Shown piece after piece: positions 1 to 6,389 of a stretch of DNA of 8,226 nucleotides; position 1 is the stretch's first letter, and the number at the start of each line of letters is the position of its first letter. This DNA comes from an uncultured Porphyromonadaceae bacterium. Its GTDB lineage: Bacteria; Bacteroidota; Bacteroidia; Bacteroidales; Muribaculaceae. The stretch covers positions 1-8,226 of the forward strand of contig CABTZK010000041.1 of the NCBI GenBank assembly GCA_902489275.1. Direction: 5' to 3'. The position numbers and the translations under genes were made by a program. Under the pieces are notes generated by a model, which saw nothing but the letters and a program-made list of their open reading frames with translations, had not been told where the DNA came from and made no database searches.

Positions 1-221
1 AGTGCGTTAAAACCGGCAACTGCAAGCAAGAGTGCGTTAAGACCGGCAACTGCAACTGCAAGCAAGAGTGCGTTAAGACCGGCAACTGCAAGCAGAAATG
101 CGCCAAAAACAATTGCGGACAGCAACGCGCCAAGAAACCCGCTTGCGACAAGAAGTGCGACAAGAAGTGCGGAAACAATGGAGGAAAGGAAATCATGAGG
201 AAAAAAGAAAGCAAGAAATAG
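1..221 (+). CDS. C-terminal part of a Cys/Lys-rich tandem-repeat protein (5'-truncated by window edge)
   Basis: I do not recognise this gene. Reading from base 3 gives 72 residues ending at TAG 219-221; the start lies outside the window. The visible part has 12 Cys and about 19 Lys, built from repeats of the type CVKTGNCKQE, followed by CAKNNC, two DKKC units and a Lys-rich tail without Cys. There is no hydrophobic segment in this part. Frame choice: base 1 is also open to 198 (Ala/Ser/Thr-rich), and the exact antisense frame is open too, but differences between repeat copies (AAA/AAG, CAA/CAG) are silent only in the Cys frame and its third positions favour G/C. Regular Cys spacing with many Lys suggests metal binding of a metallothionein-like kind, or a Cys-rich tail on a larger redox protein; both are guesses. 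It converges on queG. Confidence 0.6.
   Translation, partial: CVKTGNCKQECVKTGNCNCKQECVKTGNCKQKCAKNNCGQQRAKKPACDKKCDKKCGNNGGKEIMRKKESKK
3..98 (+). repeat. Three tandem 30/36-bp coding repeats
   Basis: Copies lie at 3-32, 33-68 and 69-98. Each encodes the CVKTGNCKQE/K unit. The middle copy carries an extra six bases (a duplicated 'tgcaac'), which inserts an Asn-Cys pair and gives CNC. The copies are nearly identical at DNA level, so the array probably expands and contracts by slippage or recombination, always in multiples of three. More copies may lie upstream of the window. Confidence 0.85.
147..170 (+). repeat. Perfect 12-bp direct repeat encoding DKKC twice
   Basis: The 12-mer gacaagaagtgc occurs at 147-158 and again at 159-170 with no spacer. 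It is in the Cys-rich reading frame and duplicates the Asp-Lys-Lys-Cys unit, independent of the 30-bp array upstream. Confidence 0.85.
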
Positions 222-260
222 GGTAACAACCGAAAAGACTTCCTTTTAAAGACTTTTTCA

Positions 261-306
261 AAATGGGCAGCGGCGCTCGCAAAAGTGCACGCGCCCATTT
301 AGTTTT
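261..306. terminator. Imperfect long hairpin between convergent genes, probable bidirectional terminator
   Basis: Arm aaatgggc (261-268) pairs perfectly with gcccattt (293-300). After a bulged A on each side, gcg (270-272) pairs with cgc (290-292) and gcgc (273-276) with gtgc (285-288, one G-U), leaving an 8-base loop at 277-284. The plus-strand side is followed by 'agtttt' and the minus-strand side by 'ttgaaaaag', so the T-tracts are weak on both strands. Its place between the stop codons at 221 (+) and 344 (-) fits shared termination of the two convergent genes. Confidence 0.5.
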
Positions 307-343
307 GCGCCTGCCCGAAACTTTTGCACAACCTCGGCGTGGG

Positions 344-1273
344 CTATTTCTTCACCTTTCCGCCCGCATTGCGCTGCAAGCCGGCGAGTTTCGCGCGCTT
401 GACGGCACTATGGCTGAAGATGCGGGAAAATTGCGCTTGAGTCATGTTTCTGATGGTCTCTAAGTCCAAATTCATAAACTCATCGTTGGGCAGGAACTCG
501 GGGATAGCAGTGGGAGCGACTTGGCTGTTGTGGGGACACACAAGTTGGCACTCGTCGCAGCCGTAGACCCGGTTTCCCAACGCTTCTCGCACCCAATCGG
601 GCAGCTCGGGGGTGTGGTTCTCAATAGTTTGGCACGACAGACACTTTCGCGCGTCGAGGCTGCCCCCCTGCAAGGCTCCAACCGGGCAATGGCGCTCGCA
701 AGCATGGCACTCGCCGCAAGTGAGGCGGCAAGGCTCGTCGGGCGGCAGCTCCAAGGTGGTCAACAACTCGCACAAGCAGAAGTAAGACCCCTTGCCAGGC
801 ACAATGAGCAGCCCGTTGAGGCCAATGAAGCCAATACCAGCCCGCTGCGCCCAATAGCGCTCGCGCATGGGCGCGGAGTCTACGCAAACGCGGCTCTCGT
901 GCCCGGTTTCGGCCTTCAGGAATTGCGCCAGCTGACGCGCGCGGTCCCGCATCACCTCATGGTAGTCGCGGCCATAGGCATAATAGGCAAACTGCGGCAG
1001 TTCCTCACGCTTGACATCGGCAGGATAGTAGTTCATGGCCAAGCTCACCACCGTCTTTGCTCCCGGAAGCAGCAAGGTGGGGTCACGACGCAAGTCGGGG
1101 TAGTTTCCCGCCCACGCCATACAGCCATTTTTGCCCTGCGCCAGCCATTGGTCGTAGTGCCAGACGGCCTCATCGTCGACCATGGTCGCGCGGGCAAAGC
1201 CACAAGCGTCAAATCCCAGCCTCAACGCCTCGGCCCTGACTTGCTGTGCCCTGTTACATGGGGATTTTTCCAA
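344..1273 (-). CDS. queG: Epoxyqueuosine reductase QueG
   Basis: QueG reduces epoxyqueuosine to queuosine at position 34 of tRNAs with GUN anticodons, using cobalamin and two [4Fe-4S] clusters in the cytoplasm; this is family knowledge. With the TTG start at 1273 the protein has 309 residues, normal for the short form without the C-terminal HEAT repeats. Visible marks are YGRDYHEVM (about 100-108), CVDSAPMRE with the likely catalytic Asp at 132, GIGFIGLNGLLI, a ferredoxin-like CGECHACERHCP (Cys 186, 189, 192, 196) and GCDECQLVCPHN (Cys 239, 242, 246). Residue 214 is Cys in CLSCQTIE, where I recall many QueG proteins having Tyr. No ATG lies before the conserved N-terminus. TTG 1273 has an 'aagg' 8 bases upstream and matches the usual N-terminal length; TTG 1303 would add 10 residues. 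The gene overlaps the deacetylase end by 20 bp, suggesting translational coupling. Confidence 0.95.
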   Translation of the reverse strand: MEKSPCNRAQQVRAEALRLGFDACGFARATMVDDEAVWHYDQWLAQGKNGCMAWAGNYPDLRRDPTLLLPGAKTVVSLAMNYYPADVKREELPQFAYYAYGRDYHEVMRDRARQLAQFLKAETGHESRVCVDSAPMRERYWAQRAGIGFIGLNGLLIVPGKGSYFCLCELLTTLELPPDEPCRLTCGECHACERHCPVGALQGGSLDARKCLSCQTIENHTPELPDWVREALGNRVYGCDECQLVCPHNSQVAPTAIPEFLPNDEFMNLDLETIRNMTQAQFSRIFSHSAVKRAKLAGLQRNAGGKVKK

Positions 1274-1883
1274 AATGATAACCTTGTTCCTGTAGCCACT
1301 CAATGGCGCGCGGCAAGGCGTACCTCAAATTTTTCTCGGCCTTCAGCGAGTCATGAAACACAATAATCGAGCCGTTGCGGGCGAAGCGCTTCACGTTGTC
1401 GAGCACCTGCTCGCCGTTAAGTTTGCGGCTGTAGTCATGGCTCACGAGGTCATACATAATGATAGAAAACCGCTCTCGCAGTACCTTTGACTGCCCGTAA
1501 CGAATCAGGCCATGAGGAGGACGAAACAAGCACGTCTTGATAAACTCATTGGCGGTGAACACGTTGTGAAGATAGGTCTTGGTGGTCACGTGAGCCCCCT
1601 GCATGTGGCTCATCGTGTGGTTGCCCACGCTGTGCCCGCGGCGCAGCACGTCCTGGAACACTTCAGGATGGTGCTTCACATTGTCGCCCACACAAAAGAA
1701 CGTGGCTTTCACGCCATACCGGTCCAGCGTGTCGAGCACCCAGGGTGTGACCTCGGGAATGGGGCCATCGTCAAAGGTGAGATACACCGTGTGGGGCTTG
1801 AAGTGCAGCCTCCACACCGTTTCGGGGAAAATCATGCGGTAGAGCAGTGGCGGACGTTCAATGAGACGATCTAAAAAGCGCAT
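1254..1883 (-). CDS. NodB-type polysaccharide deacetylase (CE4)
   Basis: The 209-residue protein is essentially one NodB homology domain. CE4 enzymes are metal-dependent and remove N- or O-acetyl groups from polysaccharides such as peptidoglycan, chitin oligomers or xylan. Motif 1 is TFDDGP (36-41; Asp38 the likely base, Asp39 a metal ligand), motif 2 HTMSH (89-93, two metal His), motif 3 RPPHG (121-125), and motif 5 IIVFHDS, with His177 the likely catalytic acid. Motif 4 is divergent (YDLVSHDYS around 144-152). I see no signal peptide and no clear membrane segment, so it may be cytoplasmic or peripheral, and the substrate cannot be inferred. ATG at 1883 is the obvious start, with no Shine-Dalgarno, as is common in this phylum. 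It follows the DUF2723 gene on the same strand behind a strong terminator, and overlaps queG downstream. Confidence 0.93.
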   Translation of the reverse strand: MRFLDRLIERPPLLYRMIFPETVWRLHFKPHTVYLTFDDGPIPEVTPWVLDTLDRYGVKATFFCVGDNVKHHPEVFQDVLRRGHSVGNHTMSHMQGAHVTTKTYLHNVFTANEFIKTCLFRPPHGLIRYGQSKVLRERFSIIMYDLVSHDYSRKLNGEQVLDNVKRFARNGSIIVFHDSLKAEKNLRYALPRAIEWLQEQGYHFGKIPM

Positions 1884-1945
1884 ATATCGTTAGCAGTTGG
1901 CAGTTACTATCTTGACTTGAAAACCCGCCTCATCAAGACAGGTTG
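1884..1945 (-). promoter_or_regulatory. Leader/promoter region of the deacetylase-queG operon (no motif identified)
   Basis: About 60 bp separate the upstream terminator's T-tract from the deacetylase ATG. Because that terminator looks strong, the deacetylase-queG pair probably needs its own promoter here. I could not find a TAnnTTTG box, so this entry records position only, not a recognised element. Confidence 0.25.
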
Positions 1946-1984
1946 TTAAAAAGACGAGCGGATGTGTTACCAACTCCGCTCGTC
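1946..1984 (-). terminator. Strong rho-independent terminator of the DUF2723 gene
   Basis: Read on the minus strand, gacgagcgga and tccgctcgtc form a perfect 10-bp GC-rich stem (plus positions 1953-1962 and 1975-1984) with a 12-base loop, directly followed by five T (complement of 1948-1952). It starts 17 bp after the TAA stop of the large membrane-protein gene. The plus side has no T-tract, so it is directional. Confidence 0.92.
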
Positions 1985-2001
1985 ACGAGTTGCCGTTCAA
2001 G

Positions 2002-5000
2002 TTAGTGCTCTTGCTCCTGCTGCTCAAAGGGGTTCACGCCACCCCCTGGCAGCCCTTGCAAATCGCTGTCCTGGCCGCTGCCATTCTGGCCGCCGCCTTG
2101 TGGCTGACGCGTAGAGTCCTTGGGAAGCATCGCCTGCATTTGAGCCTGCGTCAGAGCGTAGCTGCGGGCCCTCATTTGAGCCTTTAAAACTTCAATCGAC
2201 TGGTCAAGCGCATTCAGGTTCACTCCCATCGCCTTGATTTTGGCCCTGAGCGCGGCGAGGGCTTTCGGGTTGTCACTGGTGAGTTCCTTGTAGTACTCCA
2301 TCATTTTGGGGTAGCAGTAACTCGCCACGTTGTTATCCTGGTCGCAAGCGCTCAACTCGGGGTGATTCTGCTTGAGGTCTTCAAGGAACACCAAGTACTG
2401 CGCGTAGCGTTGCGCCTCCTGTTCCATGAGCTCAACCGCCCGCTTGTGCAGGTCAGGACGATGGAACTTCTTGTTGAGTTGCTCATAAATCTGCGACATG
2501 GCCATCTTTGCGCCCATGTAGTCATTGCGGATCATCACGAAACTATAGGCGCAAGCCTTCTCGGGCAACTTGGCCTGCATCAGGTCAAGCACCTTGATCG
2601 CCTTCTCCATCTTGGCGCGAGCCGCGTCGCCTTGCAGGCTGTCGGCCTCAGTGGCCAAGTCGGCAGCAAGGCTGATGAGCATGGAGCGCGTGGTAGTCAC
2701 CATGCGACGGCTGGTCTCGTCCAGATAAATGGTGCCTGGAGCAGCCTTGTCGAGATTACCCCAGCGGAACTTGGCGGGATCCATCACATTGCGGTACATC
2801 TTCTCGGTATTGCTCACTGGCGTCTCATCGAACCCTTGGGTTCGCAACGGGGTGACTTGATAGGCCATGCCCGTGTTCTGCAAATAGGGAGAATAGACGC
2901 TGTACAAGCGCGAGTCGACGGTGCAAGCAAAATAGATGGGGCGTTTCCAGCCTTCGGTGATGCTGGCATTGATGATGTCGAGTGCCATGGCGTCGCTCGA
3001 CGTGAGCGAAGCCATATTGGCTGCCTGGAAGTCGATATCGATGCGACGAACCGCTTGGGCGGCCTTGACCGAGTCTATCACGCCAGCTGCCACAGCCTGC
3101 CTTGCATCCACAGGGATGAAGAGCTTGTTGTTGTGCATGTGGGCATACGGGATGCGCCCGTACTCGTCCATCTCGCTCTTGTCGCCATACACTTGCTCAA
3201 GCGCTTTGCTCACGGGCACCACGCCCGGGTCATCGCCGTCGATCTGGATTTGGACACGGTCGCCATAGGCATACGTCAGGTCGTCGGCCTGCATGGGCAG
3301 CGGTGACGACTTGTAGGTGGCACGGCGCATTTGCGAGATATACCAGTCGGTGGCCAAGTAGGACAGGTTCACCACGCGCACGTCGGTACGCACGCCTTCC
3401 ACCTCTTGAGCGTACCACAACGGGAACGTGTCGTTGTCGCCATTGGTGAAAATAATCGCATTGGGGTCAAGACTGTTGAGGTAGTTGATGCCAAAATCAT
3501 GGCACGCCCAACGCCCTGACCGGTCATGGTCGTCCCAGGTTTGGCTCACCATCTGCAAGGGCACGGCCAAGCCAATCACTGCGGCCACAGCGGCCAGTGC
3601 CAGCGAGGGAGCGCCCGCACTCACCTTGCGGTCGAGCTCGGCCTTCTCCTGCTCATTCTTCACAGCCTTGCCGCGCTTCATGAGCCACAGGACTGAACGC
3701 CAAATGCCTGCCACCCCCATGCCTATCCACATCGCAAAGGCATAGAACGAGCCTGCATAGGCGTAGTCGCGCTCGCGAGGTTGCAAAGGCGGCTGGTTGA
3801 GATAGAGCACAATGGCAATTCCCGTCATGAAGAACAGGAAGAACACAACCCAGAACTGCTCGATGCCGCGCTTGCTGGTAAAGGCCTGCCACAGCAAGCC
3901 GATGATGCCCAGCAGCAAGGGCAGGCAGTAGAACACGTTGTGGCCCTTGTTGTCGGTCGTGTAGTCCTTGGGCAAGAGTTGCTGGTCGCCCAAGCGGGCA
4001 TTGTCGATGAAATTGAAGCCCGAGATCCAGTTGCCACGAGTCACGTCGCCCATTTGCCCGTTCAGGCCCTGAATGTCATTTTGACGGCCTGCGAAGTTCC
4101 ACAAGAAGTAGCGGAAATACATGTAGTTGAGCTGGTGCCCCAAAAAGAACTGGAGGTTGTTGAGCTGCGATGGGCACGGCCACACTTGCTGTGCCTGGGC
4201 AAAGCGCGTGTCGGCATTCCCGCTCTCGTCAACCACCACCGTCGCCAGCTTGGATTCAAAGGGATGATTTTCCACATCGAAGAAACTGTCGTAATAGCGG
4301 GCATGCTTCTGCGAGAAGATGCGAGGGAAAAGCAAGCACATCTCACTGGGATAAATCGCATCGTAGTCACGACCCGCCGCTATGTAGCGGTCGGGGTCGC
4401 CCGGATGCTCCTTCACTTGACGGGCGTAGCGCGTGGCCCCCTCCTTGAGGTTGGTGCTGGCACGGCCGCTGTCGTCACTCTTGTATTGAGGGCTTTGTGC
4501 CGTGTAGACCGGCCCGTAGAGCAAGGGGGTCTTGCCATACTGGTCACGGCTCAAATAGGCCGAAAGGGCATCCATCGTGTTGGGAGAGTTCTCGTCGAGC
4601 GGCGTGTTGGCATTGCTGCGGATGATAATGAGCGAGTAGCACGAGAAGCCAACGAAAACCATGAAGATACTCATGATGATGTTGCTGAAGATGCGCACGG
4701 GCACGCGCTTCAAGTACTTGAACAGGTAGAAGCCCAAAGCGAGCATAATCACCACGGGAATCACGAGGCTGTCGCCAATGAATGGGATGCCGCTCACGAA
4801 GATGCTCAAGAAAAACGACAGGCGCATTCTCACGTCGTTCTTGCCTTTGTAGAACTCGCTGGCGCACCAGGAAAATAACGCTAACGTGAGCGCAGCGTAG
4901 AACAAGACTCCGCTGTTAAACGGCAAGCCCAGCACATTCACAAAGAAACGGTCGAAATAGCTGCTCAGCTCCACGAAGCCAGGCTCCAGTCCCCACAAGA

Positions 5001-5703
5001 TGAGCACAATCACAACAGCCGAGACCGCCAGCGTAATCAGCGAGCCTTTCACATTGGTGTTCTTGAACTTGCGGTAGTAGAACACCAGCGCAATGGCCGG
5101 AATGCAGAGCAAGTTGAGCAAGTGAACGCCCAGCGAGAAGCCAAACACGTAGGCAATGAGGATGATCCAGCGGTCGCTCTTCGGGTCGTCGGCGCGGTTC
5201 TCCCACTTGAGGATGAGCCAGAACACCAGTGCGGTGCAGAACGACGAGAAAGCATAGACCTCAGCCTCCACCGCCGAGAACCAGAAGGTGTCGCTCCAGG
5301 CGTAGGCCAAAGCGCCACACAAGCCGCTGCCCATCACCACGAAGTACTGGGCCAGCGTCATTTGCCCCTCTTCGCCATCACTCACCACCAAGCGCTTCAC
5401 CAAGTGGGTGACACTCCAAAACAGCAGCAGAATGGTGGCTGCGCTCAACAAGGCCGACATTGCGTTGACACACTTGGCCACAGCCATCACATCGCCTCCG
5501 GCAAAGTTGGCAGCGAAACGGCCTACTAAAATAAAAATGGGGTTACCCGGCGGGTGACCCACCTCACTCTTAAAGGCCTGCGCCACAAACTCGGGGCAAT
5601 CCCAGTAACTCGCTGTTGGCTCAATGGTGAGCAGGTAGGTAGCAGCTGCCACCACAAAGACGAGCCACCCCAGCGTGTTGTTGATCATGTTGTATTTCTT
5701 CAT
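2002..5703 (-). CDS. DUF2723/TMEM260-family multi-pass membrane protein, putative protein O-glycosyltransferase
   Basis: This 1233-residue protein matches the large Bacteroidetes DUF2723 (PF11028) family. Its human relative TMEM260 is a protein O-mannosyltransferase; the same activity here is inference. The N-terminal ~360 residues are a run of hydrophobic helices containing WDCPEF (34-39), GHPPGNP (49-55) and EAEVYAF (146-152); the acidic residues in the first loop recall the Asp-Glu site of PMT/GT-C enzymes. A soluble loop begins near RSNANTP (362-368). More helices lie at roughly 587-607, 614-637, 652-675 and 697-718, followed by a conserved NGDNDTFPLWY (754-764), a helical region, and a Gly/Gln-rich tail over the last 40 residues. 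ATG 5703 (MKKYN) is chosen because the frame's upstream extension starts only at TTG 5763 and a promoter-like box lies at 5769-5776; ATG 5688 is possible. It is transcribed alone and ends at a strong terminator. Confidence 0.93.
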   Translation of the reverse strand: MKKYNMINNTLGWLVFVVAAATYLLTIEPTASYWDCPEFVAQAFKSEVGHPPGNPIFILVGRFAANFAGGDVMAVAKCVNAMSALLSAATILLLFWSVTHLVKRLVVSDGEEGQMTLAQYFVVMGSGLCGALAYAWSDTFWFSAVEAEVYAFSSFCTALVFWLILKWENRADDPKSDRWIILIAYVFGFSLGVHLLNLLCIPAIALVFYYRKFKNTNVKGSLITLAVSAVVIVLILWGLEPGFVELSSYFDRFFVNVLGLPFNSGVLFYAALTLALFSWCASEFYKGKNDVRMRLSFFLSIFVSGIPFIGDSLVIPVVIMLALGFYLFKYLKRVPVRIFSNIIMSIFMVFVGFSCYSLIIIRSNANTPLDENSPNTMDALSAYLSRDQYGKTPLLYGPVYTAQSPQYKSDDSGRASTNLKEGATRYARQVKEHPGDPDRYIAAGRDYDAIYPSEMCLLFPRIFSQKHARYYDSFFDVENHPFESKLATVVVDESGNADTRFAQAQQVWPCPSQLNNLQFFLGHQLNYMYFRYFLWNFAGRQNDIQGLNGQMGDVTRGNWISGFNFIDNARLGDQQLLPKDYTTDNKGHNVFYCLPLLLGIIGLLWQAFTSKRGIEQFWVVFFLFFMTGIAIVLYLNQPPLQPRERDYAYAGSFYAFAMWIGMGVAGIWRSVLWLMKRGKAVKNEQEKAELDRKVSAGAPSLALAAVAAVIGLAVPLQMVSQTWDDHDRSGRWACHDFGINYLNSLDPNAIIFTNGDNDTFPLWYAQEVEGVRTDVRVVNLSYLATDWYISQMRRATYKSSPLPMQADDLTYAYGDRVQIQIDGDDPGVVPVSKALEQVYGDKSEMDEYGRIPYAHMHNNKLFIPVDARQAVAAGVIDSVKAAQAVRRIDIDFQAANMASLTSSDAMALDIINASITEGWKRPIYFACTVDSRLYSVYSPYLQNTGMAYQVTPLRTQGFDETPVSNTEKMYRNVMDPAKFRWGNLDKAAPGTIYLDETSRRMVTTTRSMLISLAADLATEADSLQGDAARAKMEKAIKVLDLMQAKLPEKACAYSFVMIRNDYMGAKMAMSQIYEQLNKKFHRPDLHKRAVELMEQEAQRYAQYLVFLEDLKQNHPELSACDQDNNVASYCYPKMMEYYKELTSDNPKALAALRAKIKAMGVNLNALDQSIEVLKAQMRARSYALTQAQMQAMLPKDSTRQPQGGGQNGSGQDSDLQGLPGGGVNPFEQQEQEH

Positions 5704-5768
5704 AACCAGGTTGAAGATTAATAATATTGATGTTGATAATAATTCGGCGCTGAATGCGTACAATCGTG

Positions 5769-5776
5769 CAAAGTTA
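5769..5776 (-). promoter_or_regulatory. Bacteroidetes -7 box (TAACTTTG) for the DUF2723 gene
   Basis: On the minus strand TAACTTTG fits the Bacteroidetes primary-sigma -7 consensus TAnnTTTG exactly. It would place the transcript start near 5760, giving a leader of about 55-60 nt to the ATG at 5703. No TTG is found at the expected -33 position (the sequence there is ggc), so the -33 element is weak or absent. Confidence 0.5.
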
Positions 5777-5829
5777 GTAATAAAATCTGATATCCTGCCA
5801 CTAAATGATGCGGTTTGTAAAGTTCATCT

Positions 5830-5848
5830 CGATTTTACCCCGATTTTA
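5830..5848. repeat. Direct repeat cgatttta with 11-bp period
   Basis: The octamer cgatttta occurs at 5830-5837 and 5841-5848, one DNA turn apart, in the divergent intergenic region upstream of both promoter boxes. Such spacing would suit a dimeric regulator, but the sequence is AT-rich and chance is quite possible. Confidence 0.3.
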
Positions 5849-5898
5849 AAAGCCACGCTTAAACTTTTTGCGTCTTCGCAAGTCAGACCTTTACAAAA

Positions 5899-5929
5899 TT
5901 GCCATTCTGGAGATTTTATCCTATCTTTG
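5899..5929 (+). promoter_or_regulatory. Bacteroidetes promoter (TTG -33, TATCTTTG -7) of the beta-flower/GH3 operon
   Basis: TTG at 5899-5901, a 20-base spacer, and TATCTTTG at 5922-5929 match the Bacteroidetes consensus TTG / TAnnTTTG. Transcription would begin around 5935-5938, leaving a short A-rich leader (about 20 nt) before ATG 5958, which has no Shine-Dalgarno. A-rich leaders of this sort are typical of the phylum. Confidence 0.8.
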
Positions 5930-5957
5930 CATTGGCAATAAAAAAACAGAAAAGACA

Positions 5958-6380
5958 ATGAAAGCACTGAAAGCACATATCGTCACCATCGCCCTGCTCT
6001 TGGCGGCATGCCTGGCCACAGAAGCCGCCAGCCAGACGTTGCGCGACGCCAACTACCACAACACGGGGCGCATCTCGCCCAACGGCGTTGTGCGCGGCGC
6101 CAACTCTCAATCCATAGGCTTCTTTGACAGCGACGGCACCGTGCGCGACAGCAACAATAAAGCCATAGGGAAAATCAAAGCCATGCAGATTTACGACAAC
6201 AGCGGGACGCGCATTGGCTACGTGAACACCGATGGCACCGTGCACGACGGCGAAAGCCGCACCCTGGGCAAAATTGACCGCAACGGCAAGGTGACCGATG
6301 CCAGCCAAAAGGTCATCGGCTATGCCCAAGGCGTGAAATACGAGTGGATTGCCTGCTACTACTTCTTCTTTTTCCAATAA
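5958..6380 (+). CDS. Small exported '5-fold beta-flower'-type repeat protein
   Basis: The 140-residue product starts at ATG 5958 just downstream of a good promoter; the frame is open back to 5868, but that would place the start before the promoter. Residues 1-25 form a signal sequence (Lys2, Lys5, hydrophobic core 8-20). Cleavage could be type I around AAS|Q (25/26) or lipoprotein type at LAA|C18. The mature part contains five units of 16-17 residues following IGxxxxDGTVxD, beginning near 37, 53, 70, 86 and 103, with a partial sixth at 120. This matches what I know as the '5-fold beta-flower' proteins of Bacteroidetes, whose function is not established. It ends in an aromatic tail, YYFFFFQ (134-140). 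The GH3 gene follows after 9 nt, so both probably share one transcript and may act in the same compartment. Confidence 0.85.
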   Translation: MKALKAHIVTIALLLAACLATEAASQTLRDANYHNTGRISPNGVVRGANSQSIGFFDSDGTVRDSNNKAIGKIKAMQIYDNSGTRIGYVNTDGTVHDGESRTLGKIDRNGKVTDASQKVIGYAQGVKYEWIACYYFFFFQ

Positions 6381-6389
6381 AGCATAGCG

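Noticed and set aside
1..245. Open minus-strand frame giving a very hydrophobic Leu/Ala/Val-rich membrane-like sequence at the left edge
   Set aside because: It is the codon-for-codon antisense of the Cys/Lys repeats (AAG to Leu, TGC to Ala, AAC to Val). It has no ATG in the window, and a repeat difference that is silent in the plus frame changes Leu to Phe here.
521..1366. 281-codon plus-strand frame opposite queG
   Set aside because: It is antisense to QueG, which has all its iron-sulfur cysteines in place; the opposing frame has no domain features.
1884..1945. A -7 box for the deacetylase-queG operon
   Set aside because: No TAnnTTTG match is present in the 62 bp; nearby 'tagtaac' is too poor to call.
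3781..4878. 365-codon plus-strand frame antisense to the DUF2723 gene
   Set aside because: It is a shadow of a well-supported family member and shows only His/Glu/Val/Ala-rich composition, with no promoter or motif.
5704..5763. 20-residue upstream extension of the DUF2723 protein to TTG 5763
   Set aside because: It would start at TTG practically at the predicted transcript start. The family-like N-terminus begins at MKKYN, ATG 5703.
5868..5957. 30-residue upstream extension of the beta-flower protein
   Set aside because: The extension overlaps the promoter boxes and would put non-signal sequence in front of a perfect signal peptide beginning at ATG 5958.
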